From: Strigops habroptila
Lineage: Eukaryota > Chordata > Aves > Psittaciformes > Psittacidae
Length of the DNA stretch: 64,000 nt
Direction of reading: 5' to 3'
Assembly (NCBI RefSeq): GCF_004027225.2
Contig: NC_044277.2
Span: 35,062,812-35,126,811, forward strand
The translations under genes were made by a program, and so were the position numbers. The number at the start of each line of letters is the position of its first letter. Positions within the stretch are counted from its first letter, which is position 1. The notes beneath the pieces were generated by a model. It had not been told where the DNA came from and did no database searches. It was given only the letters and a program-made list of their open reading frames with translations. Below are positions 49,728-62,600 of the stretch, piece by piece.

Positions 49728-49772
49728 GTTCTTAAGGTCCCTTCCAACCAAAACTATTCTGATTCTGTGATA
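49728..49772 (+). mobile_element. CR1 LINE, extreme 3' tail
   Basis: CTTAAGGTCCCTTCCAACCA then AACTATTCTGATTCTGTGAT is a plus-strand CR1 3' terminus of about 45 bp. Confidence 0.85.
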
Positions 49773-51129
49773 CATAAGTTTGTAATCACTGCGTGCACAC
49801 ACAGTGTTTGAGTTATTGATCTAAAGTTGACACTTGAACGTTAGTTCAGTAACCAATGAAAAATTCCTATTTTTCTTATATGACACATTAAAACCAGTGC
49901 AACGTGTAAGTTAATTTAATGGCATATTATTTCTTTCTATATGCAGATACAAAGCAGTGCATAGAACTGCCTCTGCTACACCTATAAAAGCCATACAATC
50001 CAAAAGTTCTGAGATTGGGGCAGAAAAAAAAAAATAGCCAGAAAATTGAGTTAGTGTTCAAGATGTGCCCATTGATTTTTCGGGATGAGGATTCAGACAG
50101 GATTAGTATGGGAAAGTATGTAACCGTAATTCAGAGTGTAACTGATAAAGACAAGGGGATCTGAAAGGTTCTTCTTTGGTTTTTCTCATGATTTTTTATC
50201 TTGATGTATTGTGCAAAGTAGCTATCCTGACAGCTCTGAGAGGAATCAAGTAATATGTGATCCTGCTTATTTACAGGCACTAAATCATAAATGTTATATA
50301 TTGTGACTCTAAACAATACATTTGACTTTGCTATGAAAAAAAGCCCAAACCACTGAGGTTTTATGGCCTTGAAGGATTCTAGGAGTTCACTGCTAAAAAA
50401 AGATGTATTTGAACCTTACCTCTTCAATCAAATAACACTGTAACCAGAGATTATAGAAATGACTGACTACATCTTTCTGTTGCCAGAATTAATTGCTGCA
50501 TCAAACTCCAGATAAATCTGAGCCAGCTGTGAAATGATCCATGTAATAGACTAATACTTTCATTCAAAATGAGATTTGGAGCAATAAGCTCTTCCTTTCT
50601 TGGAGAGTTAATATATTAGACTGTCATAGTAATCACTAATTACATGCCCAAGAAAGTTGGGTATAATCAGTTACACATACTTTGTAGAAAAATGTTTTGG
50701 AATAAAAGACTGAGGCTTATCTGATTTCATTTATATGAGAAACTGCTTTGATTATTACTAAGATTTTGTTTCTTATGGAACTTGAAAATTGTCATTCTGT
50801 GATACAAATTTATGTGTTAACTATCAGCATTTTTATGTGTGGAAAAAGTCAATCAATTTTTTAATAAAGGAATGTGTAATACCCCAATGGTTAGATTATG
50901 TCAAGTCAGATTAGTCTGGCCCCAGGTTTGGCACTGGGGGAAAAAAACGTCTTTTACTGCATCTCTATATCCTTTTATGGTTTTCCTCTGCAGCTTTTGA
51001 TAACACTGCTTAGAAATGTTGTAGACATGTTGTGTAGTCCTGGGAAGCATTAAGGAAGATGTGAGCAGTAGGGGCTTTGCTGTGGTCCTGACATGAAAGT
51101 CTCATCTGTCTTTGATCTCTCCAATGTAG

Positions 51130-51171
51130 GCTGAGGAAGAATCTGAAGTAACAGCAGAAGTTGAATGCTAA
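51130..51171 (+). CDS. Candidate additional PPP1R42 3' exon (AEEESEVTAEVEC)
   Basis: After an acceptor-like TCTCCAATGTAG, a frame reads AEEESEVTAEVEC and stops with TAA. Its phase (0) is what a splice from the GTATGT donor at 43657 would require. If spliced as it stands, the TAG before that donor would already end translation, so it would be 3' UTR in this genome. It may be an ancestral acidic C-terminus lost through one stop mutation. Splicing is not demonstrated. Confidence 0.25.
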   Translation, partial: AEEESEVTAEVEC

Positions 51172-51310
51172 AACCCAGAAGTTACAGGATGTGAAGATTT
51201 GGCTTGGATTTTTATTTTATTTATTTTTTCCCTCAAAGCTTACAAAGAAAGGTACTGGCATCTCTTTGGATATGTTATCTGTGTCTTTGTAATCTCAAAA
51301 CCTGACAAAA

Positions 51311-51541
51311 TGAATCATAGAATCATAGAATACCAGGTTGAAAGGGACCTCAAGGATCATCTGCTTCAACCTTCCTAGGCAAGCATGACCTAGACTAGAT
51401 GCCCCAGCACCCTGTCTAGCCAAATCTTAAAAGTATCCAACTCCATGGAATCCACCACTTCTCTGGGGAGATTATTCCAATGGCTGATTGTTCTCATTGT
51501 GAAAAATTTCCCTCTTGTGTCCTGTCGGAATCTCCACAGTG
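51311..51541 (-). mobile_element. CR1 LINE, 3' end
   Basis: Reverse-oriented CR1: TGAATCATAGAATCATAGAA, then GGTTGAAAGGGACCTCAAGG, continuing to CCTCTTGTGTCCTGTCGGAA. This belongs to a different CR1 subfamily from its neighbours. Confidence 0.92.
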
Positions 51542-52193
51542 GAGTATGCTGAACTTAACACTGCCTTTTAAGAGCATTCAAAAACATAAGGGGGCTGCCT
51601 ATTTATTTAGAAGCAGTGCTTTGTACTGAAGGCACCTAAAAACATCCGCACATGGTAGGGTAAACCGGTTACCTAGTTCTTACAGTTCCTCAAGAAAGGA
51701 GTTGTTCTTAACCAGTGTCTTACCTAGTTTGTGACCTGAATACCTGAGGAGCTGCTTCTTTCTATACTCTTAGCAATTATGCAGAGGCATGCTTACAATC
51801 TCTTACTTCAAGAAGAAAGTAGCTATTAGCACATGGTTTTTGAGAAGATCTGTAGTCCTAAAAAGTAATTTCCATCCTTTGGATTTTTCCAAGTTCTGGT
51901 GAATAATGTGGAATAGTTAGAGAGGAAGGTACAAGAAGATTAATGATGCCTGTGCTGATTAATTTTTGGATCGGGCGTATTACACATTCATTTTAACTCA
52001 AATTCTGTTTTAAGTAACTGGGACTTGAGTTTGGCTGCTTTGTACTGGTTTGAGTGATTAAATGAATGTTCAAGACTCCTGATATAGGAAAATTCCAAAC
52101 ATACAGATAAGGAAAGGAAAGCCCAGATTGTAAATTGCCCCTGGAATAAAACCTTTCCTAATGGAGTTTCTCTGTATGAATTTCAGCTCAGCA

Positions 52194-52435
52194 TAGATTC
52201 ATAGAATCGTAGAATGGTTTGGTTTTGAAGGGACCTTAAAAATCATCCAGTTCCAATCCCCTGCCATGGGCAGGGACACCTTCCACTAGACCAGGTTGCT
52301 CCAAGCCCCATCCAACCTGGCCTTGAACACTGCCAGGGATAGGGCAGCCACAGCTTCTCTGGACACCCTGTGCCAGCGTCTCACCACCCTCACAGTGAAG
52401 AATTTCTTCTTAATGTCTAATCTGATTCTACCTTA
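52194..52435 (-). mobile_element. CR1 LINE, 3' end
   Basis: Reverse-oriented CR1: TAGAATCGTAGAATGGTTTG, then TCCACTAGACCAGGTTGCTC, ending around TTAATGTCTAATCTGATTCT. Confidence 0.93.
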
Positions 52436-54158
52436 TCGCTTTATGCTTGAGACCCTCTCCGAAATAAGGAAGGAATTTTTTCTGAATAAGGAGAGCCAGT
52501 TCTGTCTTTTCACCTTCAACGTTTTGTGTATTTTATTATTGGTTATATTTTATTGCCCTTTGATAAATATAATTCAAATAAATCCTGCAGGCATTCTCCC
52601 CTTGAATAACACCATCTTTATCTTTATTATAAAGTTTTCCAAACCCCAGGTAGTAAATGAGCCCGTACAAGTAGGGCCATGGGGTTTTCCACAGAGAATC
52701 CTGCAGCCAAGCAGCTCACATCTAGCTAAAGCAAACCCCCGTCAAAGGCTTCCACTGGTGAAGTAGCAAAGCGGGGCTCACTCTCACTGGATCTAATATC
52801 CCTCTCACTTTTTACATTCTGTAGTAGTATGGCCACATCCCCACCGCACACATGTATGTTCCATCCCACTCTCTGGCCTGCTCCAAACCCCTGCAGCATT
52901 TTAAGCCTGCAATCCCCCTTGAGTGCAATCTTTCACGCTGTCATTGATGCATAAATATTCCCACTTCTCCAGCTCCAGGAAAGCCAGCCCTGACCCTGCT
53001 TGGCTCCCACAGCACTCACTCACGCCGGCTGCAGCGCTGTGCTTCTTGCAGAGCTGCTAGCAAGGGGAGAGCTGTGAGCCAGGGCTCCTGTGAGCCACAG
53101 ACCCTGGGACATGCCACCTCCCCTCTCGTTCTCCTTCCTCTTCTCCTACAGAGAGAACAGTCAAGCTCATGGAGACCCTTCCAAACTGGACACCTTTCTT
53201 GTGATCTGCAGGGAGCACTTCAGAAGTATTGCCTTAAATAGGGGTGGGTATGAAATGGAATTGTGGTGGGATCTCAGTATTTCTAAGGCTTTAAGAAAAA
53301 TACTTGTCATTATGCTCTAATACTTAGGGGACACACACACACTAAAATGAAGCCTTTCTGATATGTATTTTAGATACATTTTTAAAGTCATTATTGCTTC
53401 CTGGTGGGAGAATGAAATACTGAACTCACTCAAGCTTCATTTTTGCAACTTGCCTCTGAAAATCTTGTCTTTTTTAAAAAACCCCAAAACATTTACATTA
53501 AAATATTTGTATTTATGACTGGATGGAAAAATCCAGAGAGAGGAGAATTTTTAAGGGGAGTGTTTTTGCTGAGTTGTAGCTCTAAAGCCAGCAAATAATT
53601 TGACATGAAGGGAGCAAAGTGCACCTGGAAGAACATCGCTCTGTCTCTTGTAGAACCCTGTCTTGCCTAAATCACTGGAAATTTGGCTCTTCTGCGGCTC
53701 TGGTGTTTCTCATTGAAATATACTGCAAAAGGTGAGGCAGGAAAGGAATTCTCAGGCATTTAGCTGGGAGAGAAGAAGAAACAGCTGCAGCAGCTTGTCA
53801 CAGCTTTAGACTTCAGTAGTGGGTTGATACAAGAAAATAATCACTGGATCTCCTTCTGGTTACAACAGAGGAGTTCTCTTCTGGTGAGAGAAAGTCTTGA
53901 TGAGGCAAAGAGCAACTGTCTTGACCTTTGTATCTGTTGGGGGTTTTTAATGTATCCAAAGCACGTCTTCTGTGGTAATGGCCTTAGCAGCCAGGGTGGT
54001 CTCTCCAAACCTTGCTGACAAATCTCTAACTGCACCCTGCAGCAAGTGGGATTTGGAACTGCCAAAAGCTAGTATGGGAGTTCTACCACTTCTCTTCCAG
54101 CCCCTTCTGCTGGGTTTCCTGCTCTGAGGCTGAACTCAGTGCATGTACAATGAGAAAG

Positions 54159-54268
54159 TCATAGAATCACAGAATGGTTTGGGTTGGAAGGACCTTAAAG
54201 ATCATCTAGTTCCAGTCCCCCTCTCATGGGCACGGACACCTTCCACTAGACCAGGTTGGTTAAAGTCA
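54159..54268 (-). mobile_element. CR1 LINE, 3' tail
   Basis: Reverse-oriented CR1 tail: GTCATAGAATCACAGAATGG, then GGTTGGAAGGACCTTAAAGA and CTTCCACTAGACCAGGTTGG; truncated after about 110 bp. Confidence 0.92.
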
Positions 54269-55079
54269 AAACAACACATAACTTTGTGTCATTAAATCCA
54301 TTAGAGCAGCGAAAGTGAGCACAGCACTCAGGATCTGCTAATTTAGGGTGCTGGGAAGTCTCGGGCAGTTTGGACACCTGCCTGTCACCAACCCCTTCAT
54401 ATTAATGCAGCCAAGGGTCCCACAGTCTCCTTAGATGTCCTCTTTGAGCAGGCATTTCTTGGGCAGGCAGAGCCAGGACACCTCTGTGGGATATGGGAGA
54501 GCCAGCCCCCAGTCAGATCTGGGCACGGGACCCAGTCAGCACTTGTTTGGCAGCTACAGACTGAAAGAGAAGCCCCAGGGAAACCGGGGCTGGAAGGTAA
54601 GGCCCCGCTCCCTGCAGAGCTGGTATCAGCCAGCGTGTTTTCAACGCCAGTTGAGGCTTTGTTCAAGAACTGCTTGTCTGAGCCCCTGAGACTGGCTGAG
54701 CAGAGAGGTGTCCAGCAAGTGAACTTCTAAGAGGTTTTAGCTGCAGAAAGGTTCTGGGAATGTTCGCTTGCGCTGGAGGCAAACCTGGAAACCTCGGCTC
54801 TGAGACATGGGCCAGGTTGCGAGGCTGTCTCAGCAGGGATGCTTGCAGATACCTCTAGCACCCTCCATGGAACTGCAGCCATCATTCTTCCAGGCACCAG
54901 GAGGCTGAAGGATGGTCCGTGCTGTGAGTGAAGCATAATCACGGCCTTGTAAATACTGACAGAGTAGCTTTGGTCACAGTAACATCTGATGGAAGATGGG
55001 AAACCCCCTACCGAGGCTGCCAGCGCCAGGCAAGGTCAATGCTGAGGCACAGCTTCAGCTTTAGCATTTAAATTCACTC

Positions 55080-56330
55080 CCTTTAAGCAGCCGCGGGGCA
55101 GCGGCGGGGGCCGGGCCGGGGGTCCCGCCCGCGGGCAGCTCCTGCTCGTTCCCCTCGGTGTGACATACTTGGGCCGGGGCCGGGGCCGGAGCCGGAGCCG
55201 GAGCCGGAGCGTTCCGCCTGCTCCGAGCCGCCCCGGGGGCCCGCGGCTGCGGCGGCCGCTGCCGGGACCGGGGCCGGGGTCAGGTGCTCGGCTCCCCGGG
55301 CGCGGCCGACCCCCGCAGGGTGCTCGCCGGGCTCGTCCATCCCACTCCTAAATCGTCCCGGCCCGGGACTCCCCGTTATCGCTGAAGATTAAGCTCTTGA
55401 TTTTCTTGGCTGCAAAAGCGGCAGCGAACCGCTCAGACTTTGTTTTCCTACTGCCCCCGAGGCGTGATTTATTGGGTCCCTGTTATCGCACGATCGGGCT
55501 TCGTTCAAAATGTTTCTCCGGGCCGATCCTATACCCCGGTATTTATTTTGACTGCCCCTTCTCATTAGCGTTACCGACTGTTAATCGCTCCCCGTTCACT
55601 TTGCAATCGCCCCGCCGCGCCTCGTCCCGTCCGCGTTTCCACCCGTGTTTGGACCCACGCACGAATGTCGGGGCCCCGGGGGCAGCCACGACCGACCCCC
55701 CCCCCGCCGCGGCCGCGGGACGGAGCCTCGCCCGGGCCCCCCCCGCCCCGCCGGCGCTCTAAGCCCGGCGGTTGGGTTACTCTCCTCCGGCAAAAACGTT
55801 ACTTTATCCTAACAAAAACAGCGTGCACGGGCCGGGCGCGGGATCCCCGCACCGACCGGGGGGGGGCGGATCGGGGCCGTGAGGCGATGCCGCCCCCCGA
55901 CAGCTCCGTGATTAATGACGGACCCGCCGGGGAAGGGGCGGTCGCTGCAGCCCGGGCGGGCGGGGGGAGCCCCGCGGCCAGGTGCGAACGGCCCCGCCGC
56001 GCCCACCGGCCGCGACGCCTTAAGACCGGCGCGGCGGGACGGGACGGGCTGGGGCTGTGCTGGGCGGCTCCGCTCCGGGCGGGAACGGTAAGTTCATCCC
56101 CGGACCGGGGACCGTGGGGTATCCCCTACCCCGGTCGCGGCGTTGCGTGCCCGCAGGAGCCGGGCTCATCCGCCGCCGGTGCGGGACGGGACGGGGCCGC
56201 GGCAGCCGCGGTCGGCGGGGGTTCGGCGGGACGGGACAGGTCGGGTCGGCGGCTGTGCTGGCTACGCACGGGAACGGGCGAGATCCCGTTTCATTGCTCC
56301 GGAGTCAGTGTTTTTGTTAACTGTTACCGA
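55080..56330. promoter_or_regulatory. TCF24: CpG-island promoter of TCF24
   Basis: About 1.2 kb of CpG-dense sequence starts abruptly at 55.08 kb, with an AT-richer dip at about 55.35-55.6 kb. A candidate first-exon donor reads GGGAACG before GTAAGTTC (GT at 56088). Open frames of up to 230 codons on both strands reflect base composition. The island is 3-4 kb upstream of the bHLH exon, so TCF24 probably has one or more non-coding 5' exons here. Confidence 0.75.
55172..55210 (+). repeat. GGGGCC/GGAGCC hexanucleotide repeat
   Basis: About six tandem six-base units: two of GGGGCC type followed by four of GGAGCC type. It lies at the left edge of the TCF24 CpG island. Confidence 0.85.
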
Positions 56331-59213
56331 GTTAAGCGAAGGACGAGGTCTTCTTAAAACCGATGCAAAATAATGCAGATTCACTATATTCCCCCTGAGG
56401 AACAACGGCAAAGGCTGCCGACAAGGTTGTCGAAGGTTTTCACCTATATCTGAGGTTTCCACCTATTTCTTTCTAGTTTGTATGCTCTGCTCTGGCGTTT
56501 TCGATCTTTTCTTGTTGCTGTTTCGTTCACATGGAATATAGGACTAAAATAAGTGGTGTGTTGGTTTCTTCTGTAAACTGATTCTGGCTTTGTAATGCCA
56601 TTTAAAACCACGAATGCCTCGGCCCGCTTTAGAAATAGTGAACTAGAGATGCTTTAGAAATAATATAAATAAATAAGAATACTTATAAAGATTAACTGTC
56701 ACCCTGCGTTTCCAGGTCCGCAGCAAGCGGGTGTCGGCAAAAATCATTGCAATGACCTTAAAACCTAACCCTCTTTCTCGTAAAGTGTTAAAGGAGGTTC
56801 CATGGAAACCGGCTGTTGCTCAGGGGTATTTCGTTTACTTTAGCGCCCAGCAACAGGTTTTTGGGCCGTGAGGTTTGGATGACCCCGATCTCCCCACCGG
56901 GAGAGAGACGCTGCCCACCCCTCTGTGTGCACAGGAACCGCTGTGTTCTGGCTGCGTGTACGTACACACCTGCGGCAGATCCCGTGTTTCTACATAGCGC
57001 GTTTTCCTGGGCCATTTGCTGTATGTGTACGATGGAAAATCTGACAGAGAATAAATTAATTCAGAGTGAAATCTCTCATTTTCACAGCTGAAATTTTGCC
57101 CTTTCTTGTTTCCCATAGGCCCAGGATTTCATCCGATGTAGACGTGAAGCTCCTAAACCAGAAACTCCTACTTCAAGAGGTGCCCAAGGAGATGAGGTTT
57201 TTAGGTATGTGCATTTTGATGCCCTGTACTTCATGCAAAAATCATTCCAGTTCTAACTCTGGTAATGTACCAACACAGCACCATCAGAACAGTGAGTAAC
57301 CAGCCCTAGTCCTGTATTGCAGTAGGTGAGCACGGATTTATATGAAGCTGGTCGGTGTTCTTGGACAATTCAGACTTTCCCAGTAATTGGGGAATAATTC
57401 CTCATTTTGTTGGGATTTTAATGGGATGGCAAATGAGAAACCCTGCTGATAGACATAAGCCAGTGCTCTTCTGCTAGTTCTTAAGATCATCTTGACTTCA
57501 ATGATGATTTTTCATTTTTCTTTGATGCTAAAATGCATCCAGATCTGACTGTGCCTGAACACATGAGAAAATGCCAAGACAAAAAGCACATGGCACCTTT
57601 TCTTACTTTAAGTTAAAGGAAACAGCCAATTTAAGGACCATTTTCAGCCCTTCCACAAAACAAGCTCATGTAGGCTTAATGTGGATTTTATTTTATATAT
57701 AGATAAAATATCTATATATCTATGGTCATAGATATCACCATAAAAAAGAGGTGTTTTTTTTCCCTTTGGTTTACAGTTATGATGCGCACACTGTATTTCA
57801 CAAATAATTTCAGCCTAAACTGTACCTCTATTTAAGAGAACATGACCTGATAAAACTGTGAGCCTGATTAACAGCAAATCACAATAGAACACCCAAAGTA
57901 ATGCCTTCTAAATGCCATCAAACCAGAGCCTTGCAAAGCTGGTTATTGAGAAACCTCTCCTCCTTTCTGCTAGAAATCTGTGACTTGGTTCACTGTCTGG
58001 GGTTTTGCCATTACTGGCTGCAGTTGCAGAGGGGCATCTGCGAGGCTTCAGTGTGGGGTTGAAATGCTTTGCAAAATCAAGGTTGATTTTTGCAAATTTA
58101 GATATTTGGTCATTTGTGTACATCAATTTTATATTTTTTTTTTAATTTCTTTTTTTTTAGTTGATGAAATCAAAATTTTGATGGCTTGTTCTTGTTCTTC
58201 TTTTCAAGCTGGGCTGTCACAGAAACAGCTGCCCCGAGCACGTGGAAGCTGGGACCTGAGAGGCCTGGGAGGGCTGCTTGGTTGAGGGCAACAGGAGCAG
58301 GTACGATCCTAGCTCAAGAGTGCTGCGCTTCGGGTTATGTTGATTGCATTACACTTTACTGCAGAATTAAATGAACTAAAAGACTGAGTGTTACTTCAGG
58401 CAGAGCTGGCCGATGCTTCTGAAAACTGGGGAAAAACCTTGTGGGTGCTACTTTCAGCTTTGCTCAAAGGAAGTTTTTTGCTGCTGTTTTCCAAAGGTTC
58501 TCTTGCCCCCCAATGGCCAGAATACATTTTACAGGATTCTTTTAAAGAATGTTTTGAAATTTTAAAGAAAGTTTGAAAATGTAGAAGATGAAGGCTTAGC
58601 AGGGAAAATTGAGTAATGTTAAGGGAGGACAGGAGAAGTCTGCTCCAGATCTTTTAAAATCATGGACGAAGTTTTACCCTTCAGAACTTCAGTGCTGCGC
58701 TCTGTGGCTCCGCACCCCGCTCTGCCTGAAAATGGTGGTTTTCTTTCTGTAATCCGCACTGATCACCTATAAGACAATTGATGAAATAATTGCAACTAAA
58801 TAGAAAATATCCAGACGGTTCCACATGCCAAATTATACAGATAATGTTTTTTAAAAAAAAAAATCACATTTAGCCTAATTTTCAGTTGGTTGTGAATGGA
58901 AGCACCGTGGTAGTGCTGCTCAGCAGGGCCTGCCCGGTTTTCTCACAAGTGATCTCTGGGCTCTGAGGGATTAAAACTTGCCCTATGTAATACTGTCAAA
59001 AAAAAAAAATTAAATATAAATCTTTAAAGGGTTTAACTTCTGCTTCTGTGCCTGTGTGTGGTATCGAATGTGCAAGCAGCGAGTGGAAAAGCAGCTCCAT
59101 TGCTGCATCCTGGGTTTTCCCGGCATGGGCAGCACTTGTATTTCTGGTAATCTTTGTTTCTGGAGAACGTTTGCTGAAGGGGCTGGCTCTAGAGATGCTC
59201 TTGTTGGTTGCAG
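56331..59213 (+). other. TCF24: TCF24 5' intron region
   Basis: Lies between the CpG island and the bHLH exon. A possible untranslated exon (57119-57204) is framed by a TTTCCCATAG acceptor and a GTATGT donor. A short perfect inverted repeat (ATATCTATG-GT-CATAGATAT) lies at 57716-57735, and T- and A-runs near 58136-58160 and 58998-59008. No repeat family seen. Confidence 0.45.
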
Positions 59214-59239
59214 GTCCCTCCCTGCCAGGGAAGTCACCG

Positions 59240-59623
59240 ATGGACTGTGGACACTCGGGTGAGAGAGGCGAGGAGACCCCCAGCACGGGCACAGAGCCCG
59301 ATTCCCTGTTGCCTTCTGCTGCCGGCAGCAATTCCAGCACACTCGCCGTGGCTGGGCGGCAGGCCGGGGCCTCTCCCGGCAGACCCGCTGCCGCTAACGC
59401 CGCCCGGGAGCGCAGTCGGGTTCAGACCCTGCGCCATGCCTTCCTCGAGCTGCAGAAGACTCTGCCCTCTGTGCCGCCCGACACCAAGCTCTCCAAGCTG
59501 GATGTGCTCCTCCTGGCCACCACCTACATCGCACACCTCACCCGCAGCCTTCAGGATGAGGAAGAGTCACCGGGAGAGGGCTTGGGTACCCTCCGAGGGG
59601 ATGGATACCTCCACCCTGTCAAG
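59240..59623 (+). CDS. TCF24: TCF24 coding exon 1 (bHLH)
   Basis: Encodes residues 1-128, ending GDGYLHPVK before GTAGGA. The exon starts at about 59214. The N-terminal 48 residues are Ser/Gly/Ala-rich and probably disordered. Confidence 0.94.
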
Positions 59624-62600
59624 GTAGGAGAGCTGAGCCACCATCTCCTCTCAGTGGAGAAGTACAGTGGTCTTAGATGAAACTAAAAATTTCAAGCCTA
59701 TTTACCTTGCTAGAATTAACATAGCTGAGAGAGTTGGGCTTAGCCTGGGGAAGACTCTGAGGAGACCTTACAGCAGCCTTCTAGTGCCTAAAGGGGGCCT
59801 ATAATAAAGCTGGAGAGGGATGTTTCTACAAGGGCATGTAGTTACAGGACAATGGGGAATGGCTTTAAACTGGCAGAGGGGAGATTTAGATTAGATATTA
59901 GGAAAAAATCATTTACTGTGAGGGTGGTGAGGCGCTGGCACAGGGTGCCCAGAGAAGCTGTGGCTGCCCCATCCCTGGCAGTTCAAGGCCAGGTTGGATG
60001 GGGCTTGGAGCAACCTGCTCTAGTGGAAGGTGTCCCTGCCCATGGAACTACACTGTTTTTAAGATCCCTTCCAACCCAAACCGTTCAATGATTCTGTCCT
60101 GTGACCATGTGAGACTGCCTAACCATTGTCTACATGCTCGGGGCCTGTTGGAAATGTCCTGGAGCTGTCTCCCTCCAGCTTCAGGGACTTTGCACAAAAA
60201 TATCAAATACAGTATAGGTCCAGACCTAGGGGGGCTCGGTCCCTTGGAAGTAAGTACCAGCACTTTCTCAGTCCCCACATGGGAACCTCGGTGACCCCCC
60301 ACCAAACCCATCAGAGCGCGCTGGAGGGGATGTGTGGCTGAGGTGAAGCACCACCCTGTGACAGCGTCCCCAGCCCCAGCTGGGCCTGCTTTGGCTCTCC
60401 TGCCGGGCGGCCACGGCATGGAGGGTGGTGTTAATCACTGGCCACATGTTAATCCCTTCTGTGAAAGTGCTTTTCTGATGTGTTCATTTCATGCAGTTGG
60501 TGTATGCTCTTCATCCAAAAACCACAACATCAGGGCGGTGTGGAGGGAGCAAGAAGGGAAACTGCTCTTGGGGAGGGGGGCTGTGGCTGGAAACTCTGTT
60601 CACATGCATTGCTCACTGACTGATGGGACTCGAACGCCACGGGGTGTTTTCTTTGGCTCTGGTCTCGGGGAGCAAGTTAAGAGCACTGGGATTGGCTTTT
60701 GTTTGTTTTAAACAGCCTGATGAATTCAGAATGATTTAATTAAGATTAATCTGTGAAGTAATCTTTAATTCCTACAAAGTGACTAATTGAATTCAGAGTT
60801 TCTTGTTCATGGCATCGGTCACTGTAAAAAGCACAACATGAATGTATGCTGCTGAGGCCAGTTGGTTGATCAGCAGCTCCTTCAGAAAGCAAAACCTTTA
60901 CAGCAATTAGAAGACAGATCTAATTTAAGAAAAAAACCATTGTGATGTATCTTAAAGTAAGTTTGAAGCAGCTTCTGTTAGTCCCTTGGTCAGAGTGAAA
61001 GGACACAGGTCTCTTAATGGTGCCTTTTATCAGCTGCCAACTATTACTGGCAGAAGAACATTTGTGAATAGTTATTACAGCAGTTAAATGATCAGATGCA
61101 CATTCCCCAGGCTACTGGAATACAGTGACACTGGATTAATTTAAGCAATTATTATATTTTATAATCTTACTGATGTGCCATTTACCTGTATTTAGTTCTG
61201 AGATTCGATCAGTCTAACCAAGCTTTCCAATATTCCTGTGGTAATTTAATTGTTTTAGTTGGCACTAGAACAAAAATGACACAGACAAATCGTGGTACGT
61301 GCTTCAAAAAAACCCCCAAGTGCCGGATATGAGACAGCCAGGACAGATGAGGACTCCAACATTTGTGGATCAAGCACAGTAAATACAGACAGTGAGGAAA
61401 GTAAAATATGCAAGTACAGTTGTGTGTAACTGAGCAAAAGATACACTTAATGGCTTTAAACTCAGATGTCTCACTGGTGACAAATTCACATCAGACTTGA
61501 GATACAAACATTGAATGAGGTTGTACGGTCTTTCCAAGTGAGAAAATGCTGCTGCTTCCTGTCTTTAAATAGAAAAGCTGAGATTCAACTGCAGTATTAA
61601 AGCCTCTCTAGCTTTTAGAGTCATCTTTTTTTTAACCCAGGAAAGGTGTCAGCCTGCTCCCCAAAGTGTCCAAAATCAATTGTATTCTTTTGGAACAAGT
61701 GTCTTTTTCTGCTAGTGGTAATTGGCAGCTGATAACAACTACATCAGAGACCTGCGTGTCGGGTATTTTTGCATCTGATGTGTATGACAAGTTGTCTCTT
61801 CAAACATCCACCTCTCTGATAATGAACTCGGCTCATCAAAGTGGAGCTTAATGCTTCCTCCTGAGAGATGGGTGCCTGGCTGCTGTCTGCAGTAAGGAAC
61901 TTCCTCAGGTAAAGAAACTTGAGCTGCAAGTATTTAACACAAACGTGCCTGATGACTCCAACAATCACTGAACAGAAAGATGGGATGTCTCAGTGTTCAT
62001 TGCCAGAGCTGACAAAGACAAGAAGCTGTCAGTGCTGCAGCAATTAGATTAAATTCGCTTTAAAAGACAGGTTTTTTTTGCAGCCCCTGTATTGTGGGGC
62101 TGCCAGCATGGAAGGTATGTGCACAGGGCTGCAACCTCTGCTGGTGTTGGTGTATCTGTGTAGTACCTCCGGCACCGTAAAGAGGAATGCTTTGCTTTAT
62201 TTGACCCATGGGGCACTGACTATACATGTGGTGGTAGGAGGACGGACCAACATGGCCCGCTCCTGCCTGCAGGGTTGCAGTGGGGTTTGGGAGCAGAGCC
62301 TTGTGGTTAAACACCAAAGACAACAAACACCCAGGCTGAGGTTCTCTTTCCCTTACCCAGCTTCTAATGACATTTTCCCATGAATGACAAAATGGGAATT
62401 TCCAGGTGATAGCAAGTTTCCTATTTCCTCATTCCATGATCCATCAACTCTTACAGCTTTGCAGAGAGCTGCATTCAGGCTGCAGACATCTCAGGTGTGT
62501 CAGCACTGTGCTTGTGTCTTCTCTCTTGCAGAAGTGGCCGATGCGTTCCAGGTTATACATCGGAGCCACAGGGCAGTTTCTGACTCACTCAGCACAAGGA

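Larger units (their letters stand above)
43961..55080. other. PPP1R42-TCF24 intergenic region
   Basis: AT-rich gene desert of about 11 kb with six short CR1 pieces from 48.5 kb onward, a small tandem repeat (45615-45650), a candidate downstream PPP1R42 exon (51130-51171) and a short AC run near 53331. Overlapping open frames at 47.9-48.4 kb on both strands show no recognisable protein. Confidence 0.6.

Noticed and set aside
55083-56357. Open frames up to 230 codons in the TCF24 CpG island, including a minus-strand frame beginning MDEPGEHPAG
   Set aside because: Composition-driven and Gly/Pro/Arg/Ser-repetitive; the bHLH exon supplies a good TCF24 start, so no extra protein exon is needed here.
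56796-56810. Half X-box-like palindrome GGTTCCATGGAAACC downstream of the TCF24 island
   Set aside because: One half-site is a base short of the RFX consensus and there is no cilium link for TCF24; treated as chance.
59048-59239. In-frame upstream extension of TCF24 by 64 codons
   Set aside because: A TTGGTTGCAG acceptor at 59213 cuts into it, and the extension is hydrophobic and unlike TCF24; it is probably intron.
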